This document shows positions 1-6,212 of a stretch of DNA of 11,107 nt, one piece after another; the stretch's first letter is position 1, and each line of letters opens with the position of its first letter. Where the stretch lies: assembly GCA_035532115.1 (NCBI GenBank), contig DATKRO010000091.1, positions 1 through 11,107 on the forward strand. Reading direction: 5' to 3'. Origin of the DNA: Acaudatibacter sp035532115 (GTDB taxonomy: Bacteria; Pseudomonadota; Alphaproteobacteria; Caulobacterales; Caulobacteraceae). The position numbers and the translations under genes are program-made. The notes under the pieces are model-generated. The model saw nothing but the letters and a program-made list of their open reading frames with translations. It did no database searches and was not told where the DNA came from.

Positions 1-114
1 CTCTATCCAGCCGGCGTCAAGGTCACCGAACAGGAAATGGCGACCATCAACATCCAGCGCCATGACTTCCATGGCGAATGGAACTACACCATCGCGCCAC
101 GAGCCCCGGCGTGA
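1..114 (+). CDS. ISAzo13-family transposase, C-terminal fragment cut by window edge
   Basis: Frame 1 is open from base 1 to a TGA at 112-114 and gives 37 residues, including YPAGVKVTEQEMATINIQ and, nearer the end, FHGEWNYTI. This pattern (YP.GIKV...EM..., then FHG.WNYTI.P) is the one I associate with the C-terminus of ISAzo13-type DDE transposases (the 'Rhodopirellula transposase' family). The catalytic domain lies outside the window, so activity cannot be judged. The kinase-frame ATG at 62 overlaps the last 17 codons of this gene. The family call rests on a short tail only. Confidence 0.65.
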   Translation, partial: LYPAGVKVTEQEMATINIQRHDFHGEWNYTIAPRAPA

Positions 115-138
115 TCCAATTGTTCTTCAACAGACCCT
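1..138 (+). mobile_element. 3' end of an ISAzo13-type insertion sequence (left part outside window)
   Basis: The first 114 bases encode the C-terminus of a transposase in frame 1, followed by a short tail that runs into histidine kinase coding sequence. The exact end of the element is not visible because its left end lies outside the window. From the point where kinase-like sequence resumes (about base 140) I place the right end between about 125 and 139, near the CAACAGACCC stretch at 129-138. No target duplication can be checked. The end coordinate is an estimate. Confidence 0.6.
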
Positions 139-1189
139 TAGCGGTGCGCAGCGCAAGCGCGTCGAAGTTATCCGCAAGTCCGGCCAGTCCCTTCTGGCCC
201 TGCTGAACGCCGCGCTCGATCTGTCGAAGATCGAGGCCGGCAAGCTTGAGCTGGAGGTCGGCGAACTAGACATTCTGAGCGTCGTCCGGGCCGCTCTGGA
301 TATCTTCGCCGGCGACGCCGCGAACAAGAATCTTGAGCTCACCCTGCAGGTCTCGCCCGACGCGGAAGGCGTCTATTCGGGCGATTCTCAGCGGGTCGGC
401 CAAGTGCTGTACAACCTCATCTCCAACGCGGTGAAGTTCACCCAACAAGGCTCAGTCACCGTCGGGATTGAGCGCAAGGATGAAATTCTATCGATCCAAA
501 TTACGGACACGGGGATAGGAATAACCGAAGAGCAGTTGAATGGGCTGTTTGAGAAGTTCAGCCAAGCCGACGCCTCGGTGACGCGCCGCTTCGGGGGTAC
601 CGGCCTGGGGCTGGCGATCTGCCGACAGCTCGTCAACATGATGGGCGGAGACATCTCCGTTGAGAGCGAGGAAGGCCGCGGATCGAGCTTCAAAGTGGCT
701 CTTCCGCTTCCTAGACTACGTGCGGGCGCGGCGCCGGGAGCGTCGACTGGCGAAGTCGAAGTCACCGAGCCGGGGGCGCTCCGAATCCTCGCTGCGGAGG
801 ACAATCCGATCAATCAGCTCGTGCTCCAGACGCTGCTGCAGCAAGTGGGCGTCGATCCTGTCATGGTCGCTGACGGCGAACAGGCCCTGGCAGCTTGGCG
901 GAGCCAGGACTGGGATCTCATCTTGATGGACATTCAGATGCCAGTGATGGACGGCGTCACGGCTGCGCGCGGAATTCGGAACGAGGAGGCGGAAGCGGGG
1001 CGACCGCGGACGCCCATTCTCGCGCTAACCGCCAACGTCATGCGGGACCAGGTCCAGGCCTACCTTGCTGCCGGCATGGACGATGTCGTCGCCAAGCCCA
1101 TCGAGGTCGGCCGTTTGATCGCTGCGATGGAGGCGGCCTTGGATAAGGAGGCTCCTGGCGCAAACCAGGCAGCCATCGCCGTCGCCTAG
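62..1189 (+). pseudogene. Hybrid sensor histidine kinase/response regulator, 5'-truncated by an IS
   Basis: The open frame begins at an ATG inside the IS transposase gene; its first ~25 residues are out-of-frame IS sequence. True kinase sequence starts near residue 27 with the second DHp helix (SLLALLNAALDLSKIEAGK, 43-61). The HATPase domain follows: N-box YNLISNAVKFT (117-127), G1 DTGIGI (149-154), F-box FEKFSQ (163-168) and G2 GGTGLGL (178-184). A receiver domain spans about 240-362, with acidic pair E246/D247, phospho-acceptor D290 in LILMDIQMP, T323 and K345. The H-box with the phosphorylated histidine (HE.RTPL), which should lie just before residue 27, is absent, as is any sensor domain. 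ATP and receiver motifs are intact but autophosphorylation should be lost. I infer the missing 5' part was displaced by the IS. Some stretches (about 480-545) are visibly less GC-rich than the rest of the window. Confidence 0.85.
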
Positions 1190-1377
1190 CGACAGCGCAA
1201 AGCGGCCGGCTCTGTTCAAGAGCCAACAGCAGCAGGAAATATCGCCTCGGGGATGAGCCTCGATCGGGTTTTCGCACACCCTGCCCCGCAACGCCCCGAG
1301 AGCGAGAGTGCGGACGGGTTTTCCGTGACGGGTTGAGGGCTGGGAGAGAGGCTTGGCGCCGGTCGCGGAGACCCGCG
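1190..1377 (+). other. Intergenic stretch upstream of the ardC-like start
   Basis: This 188-bp segment separates the kinase stop (TAG 1187-1189) from the ardC-like ATG at 1378. I see no convincing gene. The last ~60 bases end in a good Shine-Dalgarno GGAG (1367-1370) seven bases before the ATG, and look like the natural leader of the ardC-like gene. Confidence 0.4.
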
Positions 1378-1563
1378 ATGTCCAGACACGCCGCTCACGC
1401 TCGGTCCGGTTCCGACCGGACGAGCCTGTACGATGAAATCACCACCAAGATCATCGCCGAGCTGGAGGCCGGCCGCGTTCCCTGGGTCCAGCCCTGGGGA
1501 ACGGCAGCCGCGAAAGCGCCGCTCGCCATGCCTCGCTGCTGGATGGTCTCGTTCGCCGGGTGA
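1378..1563 (+). pseudogene. ArdC-like antirestriction protein, N-terminal fragment
   Basis: The ATG at 1378 is preceded by GGAG at 1367-1370. About 52 residues match the N-terminal domain of ArdC-type (DUF1738) antirestriction proteins: SLYDEITTKIIAELEAGRVP (residues 14-33), then WVQPWG, the family's '..I...LEAG..PW..PW' signature. Around 1530-1540 the similarity stops, and the frame runs about ten unrelated codons to a TGA at 1561-1563. From there the other reading frame belongs to a serine hydrolase. The single-stranded-DNA-binding region is only partly kept and the C-terminal metallopeptidase-like domain is gone. ArdC-type genes are typical of conjugative plasmids and integrative elements, so this is a remnant of such an element. 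The product is probably non-functional. Confidence 0.7.
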
Positions 1564-2230
1564 GCGGCAAGAGCGTCTCGCAGCTCCTGGCCGAGGACAT
1601 CAGCGGCCCGCTCGGCCTGGATTTCTGGATCGGCCTGCCCCTGAGCGAGGATCACCGGGTCGCCCCTCATTTCCAGCCGACCCCTGGCCTCGGCGCCGCT
1701 CAGATCGCCGCCCTGCTCGCCGGCGCGGGCGTGGATGTGACGACGCGCCTCGCCAAGGTGGTGCTCCTGTCGCTGCAGCACACCGGCGAGCTGATCGAGG
1801 CGATGAAGCACCAGGCTGGGCGGGCCGCGCAGGCGCCAGCGGGCAACGGCGTCACCAACGCAGCCTCGCTGGCGAAGATGTATGCGGCCATGATCGGCGA
1901 GGTCGATGGCGTCAGGTTGCTGAAGCCAGAGACGGTGGACCGCGCCCGGACCTTGCGCACCGGCGCCATGGTTGCGGCCGGCGATCTCGGAAACTGCAGA
2001 TCGGCCTGCCCAGCCGCTACGGCCTCGGCTACCAGCTCGCCCGGGACGAGGGCGAGATGCTGGGGCCGGGCTCGTTCGGCCACGACGGGGCAGGGGGCCG
2101 GGTGGCCTTCGCCCATCCGCAGAGCGGCGTGGCGGCGGCCTACGTCGCCAACACCATGGGCGGCGCGTTCAACCAGCCAGACCCGCGCTGGGCCTGGATC
2201 GGGGAGCTGCGCAAGGCGCTCGCGGCATGA
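1533..2230 (+). pseudogene. Serine beta-lactamase/class C esterase-family gene, 5'-truncated and frameshifted
   Basis: In the frame containing the GTG at 1560, the sequence reads VRRVSGKSVSQLLAEDISG and then PLGLDFWIGLP, typical of the middle of 'serine hydrolase/beta-lactamase family' proteins of the EstB type. That frame makes sense up to about GDLGN (to ~1994). Similarity then continues one frame back as IGLPSRYGLGYQL, with FGHDGAGG at about 2075-2095 (the third active-site motif region), down to the stop at 2228-2230. A net one-base loss near 1985-2000 explains this. The N-terminal half with the catalytic SxxK motif is missing, replaced by the ardC-like fragment. Two lesions make it a clear pseudogene, unless the frameshift is a sequencing error. 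The gene shows normal high-GC codon use, so it probably was resident. Confidence 0.8.
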
Positions 2231-2384
2231 GGCGCGCCGACGCCTGCCGCTCGGTCCTCGCTGAAGCGGGCGACTGGTTGTTCCGGCGCTGACGGACCCC
2301 GCAGCTTTTTGCTGGATTGTTGCTCGCCCGATCGGTCATGCTTGTCATCTCCACCGCGCCCGGCGCCGATCAGGAGCAGGATCA
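2231..2384 (+). other. Intergenic leader of the flavoprotein gene
   Basis: These 154 bases lie between the hydrolase remnant and the flavoprotein ATG. I see a weak hairpin (CAGC 2302-2305 with GCTG 2311-2314 around a run of five T) and a clear Shine-Dalgarno AGGAG at 2372-2376, eight bases before the start. I could not identify a convincing -35/-10 pair, though a promoter is expected here because the upstream gene is broken. Confidence 0.4.
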
Positions 2385-4145
2385 ATGAGACGTCGCAGCC
2401 TCCTTCGCGCCGGGCTTGCCCTTGGCGCGGCCGCCGCGTTGCGCGCTGGCCCCGCAGCCGCCACGGCGATCCGCCGCGTCCGACCCGGTTCGCCGGGCTG
2501 GCCGGGCGACGCGGACTGGGCCGGGCTCGGCCGGGCCGTCGGCGGCCGTCTGGCGCGCGGCGCACTGCCGGATCTGCACGATCCGGCCGTTCGCAGGCTG
2601 CTCTCCGATCCCTTCTACATCGCCGACCAGCCCGGCCTCACCCAGAGCTCCGGCTGGCTGGACGCCTGGCGATCCTCGCCCAGCGCCTACGTCGTCGCGG
2701 CCCAGAGCGCCGCCGACGTGGCCGCCGCGGTCAGTTTCGCCCGCGCCCACGCCTTGCGCCTCGTCGTCAAGGGTCCCGGCCACAGCTACGTCGGCGCATC
2801 CGATGCGCCCGATTCCCTGCTGGTCTGGACGCGGCCGATGCGCGCCGTCACCGTCCATGACGCCTTCACCCCGCAAGGTTCCAGCGCCGCCGCGGTCCCG
2901 GCGGTTTCCGTCGGCGGCGGCGCAAGCTGGCTCGACGCCTACCAGGCGGTGACCGTCGGTGCCGGGCGCTATGTCCAGGGCGGCGGCTGCACGACCGTGG
3001 GCGTCGCCGGCCTGGTCCAGGGCGGCGGCTTCGGCAGCTTCTCCAAAGCCTATGGCACGGCGGCCGCGAGCCTGCTGGAGGCCGAGGTCGTCACCGCCGA
3101 TGGCGAGATCCGCATCGTCAACCAGGTCCAGGCGCCCGACCTCTTCTGGGCGCTGAAGGGCGGCGGCGGCGGTACGTTCGGCGTCGTGACCCGCCTCACC
3201 CTGGCCACCCACGACCTCCCGCAGACCTTCGGCGCGATGAGCCTGGCCGTGCGTGCCCGCTCCGACGCGGCCTTCCGGCGCCTGCTCGCGCGCTTCGTGG
3301 ACCTCTATGCGAGCGGCCTCTTCAACCCCCACTGGGGCGAGCAGGTCCGCGCCGAACCGGACAACCGGCTCGTGGTCTCGATGGTCTTCCAGGGTTTGAC
3401 GCCGCAGGCCGCCCGCGCCGCGTTCGCGCCCCTGATCGAGTTCGCCGAAGCCGACAAGGCCGACTACCAGGTCGAGGAGGCGCTCACCGCCCTGGCTCTG
3501 CCGGCTCGCGACTTCTGGAACGCCGAATTCCTGCGCCGCTACGCCCCCTCCGCGGTCAGCTTCGACACCCAGCCGGGCGCGGCGGCGAACCACTACTGGT
3601 GGGCGGGCGACGGCGGCCAGGTGGGCGCCTTCTGGCACGCCTACGCCTCGGCCTGGCTGCCGGCCGCGCTGCTCGCGCCCGCCAGCCAGCCCAGGCTCGT
3701 CGACGCCTGGTTCGCCGCCAGCCGCCATTGGAGCGTCGCCTTCCACCTCAACAAGGGCCTGGCCGGCGCCCCCGCCGCCGCCATCGAGGCCGCCCGCGAC
3801 ACCGCCACCAACCCCGACGTCCTCGGCGCCTTCGCCCTCGCGATCATCGCCGACTCCGGGCCCTCGCTCTTCGCCGGCGCCGCGCCCAACCTCGACGCCG
3901 CGCGCGCCCGCGCCGCGCGCGTGCATGCCGCCATGGGCGCCCTGCGCGCCGCGGCGCCCCACACCGGCGCCTACGTCAACGAATGCGACTTCTTCCAGGC
4001 CGACTGGCAGACCGCCTTCTGGGGGGCGAACTACCCGCGCCTCGCCCGGATCAAGCGCCGCTACGACCCGACCGGCCTCTTCTTCGTCCATCACGGCGTG
4101 GGCAGCGAAGCCTGGAGCCCGGACGGGTTCGGCCCGGCGACCTAA
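2385..4145 (+). CDS. Tat-exported BBE-type FAD-dependent oxidoreductase (bicovalent flavin)
   Basis: This 586-residue protein starts at an ATG with AGGAG eight bases upstream. The N-terminus has a twin-arginine signal (RRRSLLR, 2-8), a hydrophobic stretch to about 21 and a likely cleavage after A26-T27-A28, so it should be exported folded with its FAD. The PCMH-type FAD domain (about 100-275) contains VVKGPGHSYVG with H133, and GGGCTTVGVAGLVQGGG with C202. These match the His and Cys that bind FAD covalently in berberine-bridge enzymes and related sugar oxidases. The C-terminal BBE segment (about 530-570) has the expected YVNE, the NY pair N549-Y550, RLARIKRRYDP and GLFF. Substrate cannot be told; sugars, alcohols or aromatic compounds are usual for the family. 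The cytochrome c gene 93 bp downstream suggests electrons go to the respiratory chain rather than only to oxygen. Confidence 0.9.
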   Translation: MRRRSLLRAGLALGAAAALRAGPAAATAIRRVRPGSPGWPGDADWAGLGRAVGGRLARGALPDLHDPAVRRLLSDPFYIADQPGLTQSSGWLDAWRSSPSAYVVAAQSAADVAAAVSFARAHALRLVVKGPGHSYVGASDAPDSLLVWTRPMRAVTVHDAFTPQGSSAAAVPAVSVGGGASWLDAYQAVTVGAGRYVQGGGCTTVGVAGLVQGGGFGSFSKAYGTAAASLLEAEVVTADGEIRIVNQVQAPDLFWALKGGGGGTFGVVTRLTLATHDLPQTFGAMSLAVRARSDAAFRRLLARFVDLYASGLFNPHWGEQVRAEPDNRLVVSMVFQGLTPQAARAAFAPLIEFAEADKADYQVEEALTALALPARDFWNAEFLRRYAPSAVSFDTQPGAAANHYWWAGDGGQVGAFWHAYASAWLPAALLAPASQPRLVDAWFAASRHWSVAFHLNKGLAGAPAAAIEAARDTATNPDVLGAFALAIIADSGPSLFAGAAPNLDAARARAARVHAAMGALRAAAPHTGAYVNECDFFQADWQTAFWGANYPRLARIKRRYDPTGLFFVHHGVGSEAWSPDGFGPAT

Positions 4146-4189
4146 AGCCCGCCCGCGCCGCCAATCGGGCTCGGAATCCGCCGCGAGAC

Positions 4190-4206
4190 CAGCTATCGCT
4201 CAGCTG
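4190..4206. repeat. Small inverted repeat upstream of the cytochrome c gene
   Basis: CAGCT (4190-4194) and AGCTG (4202-4206) form an inverted repeat with a 7-nt spacer in the 93-bp gap between flavoprotein and cytochrome genes, 33 bases before the cytochrome ATG. It could be an operator half-site pair or chance; five-base arms are weak evidence. Confidence 0.2.
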
Positions 4207-4238
4207 TCGTCGTGCGGACATCGGGGAGAGATCGTCGA

Positions 4239-4595
4239 ATGCGCATCGCCCTCATCGCCGCGGCCGCGCTGGCCGCCGGGCCGGGCTTCGCGGCCACGCC
4301 CGTGGCCGGCGCCGACGCCTTCAACGCCCAGTGCGGCGGCTGCCACAGCCTGGACGCCGCGAGTTCGCCGGTGGCGCCGTCGCTGAAGGGCGTGGTCGGG
4401 CGCAGGATCGCCGCCCTGCCCGACTTCCAGTACTCCGACGCCCTCGAGGCCAAGGGGGGAACCTGGACGCCGGCGGCGCTGGACGCCTTCATCGCCGATC
4501 CTCAGGCCTTCGCGCCCGGAACCGCCATGCCGGTGAGCACACCCGACCGTGCGCAGCGCCAGGCGATCATCGACTATCTGAAGACCGCGAGGTGA
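4239..4595 (+). CDS. Periplasmic class I cytochrome c (c2/c550-like)
   Basis: The start chosen is the ATG at 4239, with a strong Shine-Dalgarno GGGGAGAG (4223-4230) eight bases upstream. An earlier in-frame ATG at 4212 would add a charged RTSGRDRR stretch before the signal peptide. The 118-residue product has a Sec signal (MRIALIAAAALAAGPGFAA) and one haem c site CGGCH (C32, C35, H36), with M97 in GTAMPV as the likely sixth ligand. The stretch PSLKGVVGRR and a C-terminal helix IIDYLK are typical of small c2-type cytochromes. It should carry one electron in the periplasm. Its position directly after a periplasmic flavoprotein recalls p-cresol methylhydroxylase, where a flavoprotein and a small cytochrome c pair up, although the flavin attachment here is of a different type. 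Its last codons supply the ribosome binding site for the next gene. Confidence 0.9.
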   Translation: MRIALIAAAALAAGPGFAATPVAGADAFNAQCGGCHSLDAASSPVAPSLKGVVGRRIAALPDFQYSDALEAKGGTWTPAALDAFIADPQAFAPGTAMPVSTPDRAQRQAIIDYLKTAR

Positions 4596-4605
4596 TGCGC
4601 CGGCG

Positions 4606-5502
4606 ATGGAGGCTTTCCCCGCCTTCTTTCCACTGGCCGGCCGGCGCGTCGTCATCGCCGGCGAAGGCGAGGGCGCCGAGGCCAAGGCGCGTCTGTTCGC
4701 CGGATCGCCGGCCGGCGTCGAGCGCATCGCCGGCGCGGCGGCGCTGGGGTCCGAGGCCTACGCCGGCGCCCTCCTCGCCTTCGTGACCAGCGCCGACCCC
4801 GGCTTCCGCGGCGCGGCCGCGGCCGCCGCCAAATTGGCCGGCGTGCCGGTGAACGTCGTCGACGATGCGGGCCTCAGCGATTTCCACACCCCTGCCCTGA
4901 TCGATCGCGGCCAGGTGGTGGCGGCCATCGGCACGGCGGGCGCGGCGCCGATCGTCGCCGCCCTGCTCCGCGCCGAGCTGGACGCGGCCATCCCGCAGGG
5001 ACTGGGGCGCATCGCCGCCCTGTTCGGGCGTCTGCAGCCGCAGATCCGCGCCGCCTTCCCCGATCTCGCCCGGCGTCGCGCCTTCCTGCGCGCGGTGCTG
5101 TACGGCCCGGCGGGCGAAGCGGCCGACGCCGGCGACCTCGAACTCGCCGAACGGCGCCTGAAAGCTCAGATGCTGGCAGGCGATACGGCGTTCGGCGGCC
5201 TTTGGCTGGTGGCCGCCCCGGCGATCCGCGATCTGCTGTCGCTGCGCGCCGCGCGCGCCCTCGCCACCGCCGACGTGCTGGCGCTGGAGGCGGACCTCGG
5301 AGAAGACATCGCCGGGCTGGCGCGGCGCGACGCGCATAGGCTCGGGCTCGACGCGATCGGCGCGTCCGACCTGACCGAGCGTGTCGCCGCCGGCCAGCGC
5401 GTGGTCGTGGTCGCCGGCGCAGGCCGGATCGGCGAGCTGGCGGTCGAGCTGGCGGCGCGGGGCGATGCCTGCGAAGTGCTCCAGCCGGCGCCGCCCGCGT
5501 GA
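4606..5502 (+). CDS. cysG: Siroheme synthase-type precorrin-2 dehydrogenase/ferrochelatase with vestigial SUMT domain
   Basis: The ATG at 4606 has GAGGTGA (4589-4595) ten bases upstream, formed by the end of the cytochrome gene. Residues 10-190 match the CysG N-terminal (Met8p-like) module that oxidises precorrin-2 with NAD+ and inserts iron. Visible are the Rossmann loop GEGEGAEAK (19-27), NVVDD (83-87) with the aspartate that acts in both reactions, DFHTPALIDRG, and GTAGAAP (109-115), where the usual serine of TSP is alanine (A114). Residues 198-298 resemble the first half of the uroporphyrinogen-III methyltransferase domain (LWLVAAPAIRDLLSLR, then ARALATADV and LARRDA). However, the SAM-binding GAGPGD is AAPAIR, the GGDP motif is AGAGR, and the protein stops where the domain's second half should begin. 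Precorrin-2 would therefore have to come from a separate SUMT. The symbol refers to the N-terminal function only. Confidence 0.82.
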   Translation: MEAFPAFFPLAGRRVVIAGEGEGAEAKARLFAGSPAGVERIAGAAALGSEAYAGALLAFVTSADPGFRGAAAAAAKLAGVPVNVVDDAGLSDFHTPALIDRGQVVAAIGTAGAAPIVAALLRAELDAAIPQGLGRIAALFGRLQPQIRAAFPDLARRRAFLRAVLYGPAGEAADAGDLELAERRLKAQMLAGDTAFGGLWLVAAPAIRDLLSLRAARALATADVLALEADLGEDIAGLARRDAHRLGLDAIGASDLTERVAAGQRVVVVAGAGRIGELAVELAARGDACEVLQPAPPA

Positions 5503-6191
5503 CGCAGATCACCGCCGACGATGTCGGCGCGATCCTGTTGTCGCTGCGCGTCGCCGCGCTCGCCGTGGCCGTCGAGCTGCCGCTGGCGATCCTCGTCGCC
5601 TACGCCCTGACCCGCGGGCGCTTCGCCGGGCGCGTGCTGCTGGAGGGGGCGGCCACCTTGCCGCTGGTGCTGCCGCCGGTGGCGACCGGCTATTTCCTGC
5701 TCGTCCTCTTCGGCCGCGAAGGTCCGATCGGCGCGGCCCTCGCCAGCGTCGGGATCACGCTGGCTTTCCGCTGGACCGGTGCGGCGCTCGCCGGCGCCGT
5801 CATGGCCTTCCCGCTGATGGTGCGGCCGATGCGGCTGGCCATGGAGGCGATCGAGCCCGAGGTCGGCGAGGCGGCCCTGACCTTGGGCGCGCCGCCGCTG
5901 GTGCGCTTTTTCGCGCTCACCTTGCCCCTGGCGGCGCCGGGGCTGGCCGCCGGATTGGTGCTGGGGTTCGCCCGGGCGCTGGGCGAGTTCGGCGCCACCA
6001 TCACCTTCGTGGGCGCGATCCCGGGCGAGACCCTCACCCTGCCGAGCGCCATCTACGAGGCGACGCAGACGCCGGGCGCCGAAGGCCGCGCCATCGCGCT
6101 CTGCGGCGTTTCCGCCGTCCTGGCCGTCGCGGCGGTGCTGGTCTCGGAAATCGTCGGCCGCGCCGTGGTGCGCCGGGTGCGGCCCGCCTGA
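5499..6191 (+). CDS. modB: Molybdate ABC transporter permease ModB
   Basis: The 230-residue integral membrane protein begins with GTG at 5499, overlapping the upstream stop by four bases (GTGA). No Shine-Dalgarno is visible and no in-frame ATG lies nearby, so translation is probably coupled. Several hydrophobic segments fit the usual 5-6 helices. The permease EAA loop is clear (EAALTLGAPPLVRFFALTLP, 124-143), and ARALGEFGATITFVG (159-173) followed by IPGETLTLPSAIYE is characteristic of ModB. It would form the channel for molybdate (or tungstate) import with ATPase ModC and binding protein ModA. Neither partner gene is in the window: the next gene is convergent and starts only 15 bases after the stop. 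Upstream neighbours make siroheme and cytochrome c, hinting at supply of cofactors to nitrate- or sulfite-type redox enzymes. That link is inference. Confidence 0.88.
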   Translation: MTQITADDVGAILLSLRVAALAVAVELPLAILVAYALTRGRFAGRVLLEGAATLPLVLPPVATGYFLLVLFGREGPIGAALASVGITLAFRWTGAALAGAVMAFPLMVRPMRLAMEAIEPEVGEAALTLGAPPLVRFFALTLPLAAPGLAAGLVLGFARALGEFGATITFVGAIPGETLTLPSAIYEATQTPGAEGRAIALCGVSAVLAVAAVLVSEIVGRAVVRRVRPA

Positions 6192-6212
6192 ATCCTCTAC
6201 GAGGCGTCAGGC
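6186..6212. terminator. Candidate bidirectional hairpin between convergent modB and MFS genes
   Basis: GCCTGA (6186-6191) pairs with TCAGGC (6207-6212). Inside, CCTC (6194-6197) pairs with GAGG (6201-6204) around a three-base loop, with 2x2 mismatches between the two stems. Each outer arm contains one of the two stop codons (TGA of modB at 6189-6191; the complement of the MFS TGA at 6207-6209). There is no U-tract on either side, so it may act through Rho or as a 3'-end stabiliser rather than as a classic terminator. Confidence 0.45.

Noticed and set aside
1154..1169. Hairpin CCTGG/CCAGG near the end of the kinase gene, considered as a terminator
   Set aside because: It lies inside the coding sequence, has a short stem and no T-run; most likely chance.
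2382..4094. 570-codon minus-strand open frame opposite the flavoprotein gene
   Set aside because: Gly/Ala/Arg-rich translation with no domain motif; it mirrors the plus-strand gene's codon bias, a common artefact in high-GC DNA. The plus strand has a signal peptide, FAD motifs and a ribosome binding site.
4212..4238. Upstream ATG as start of the cytochrome c gene
   Set aside because: It would put nine mostly polar, charged residues ahead of a good signal peptide, and the strong GGGGAGAG sits at the right distance from the ATG at 4239 instead.
3599..4786. 395-codon plus-strand frame across the flavoprotein end, cytochrome and siroheme start
   Set aside because: Arg/Pro-rich; it crosses three genes that each have clear motifs and start signals in other frames.
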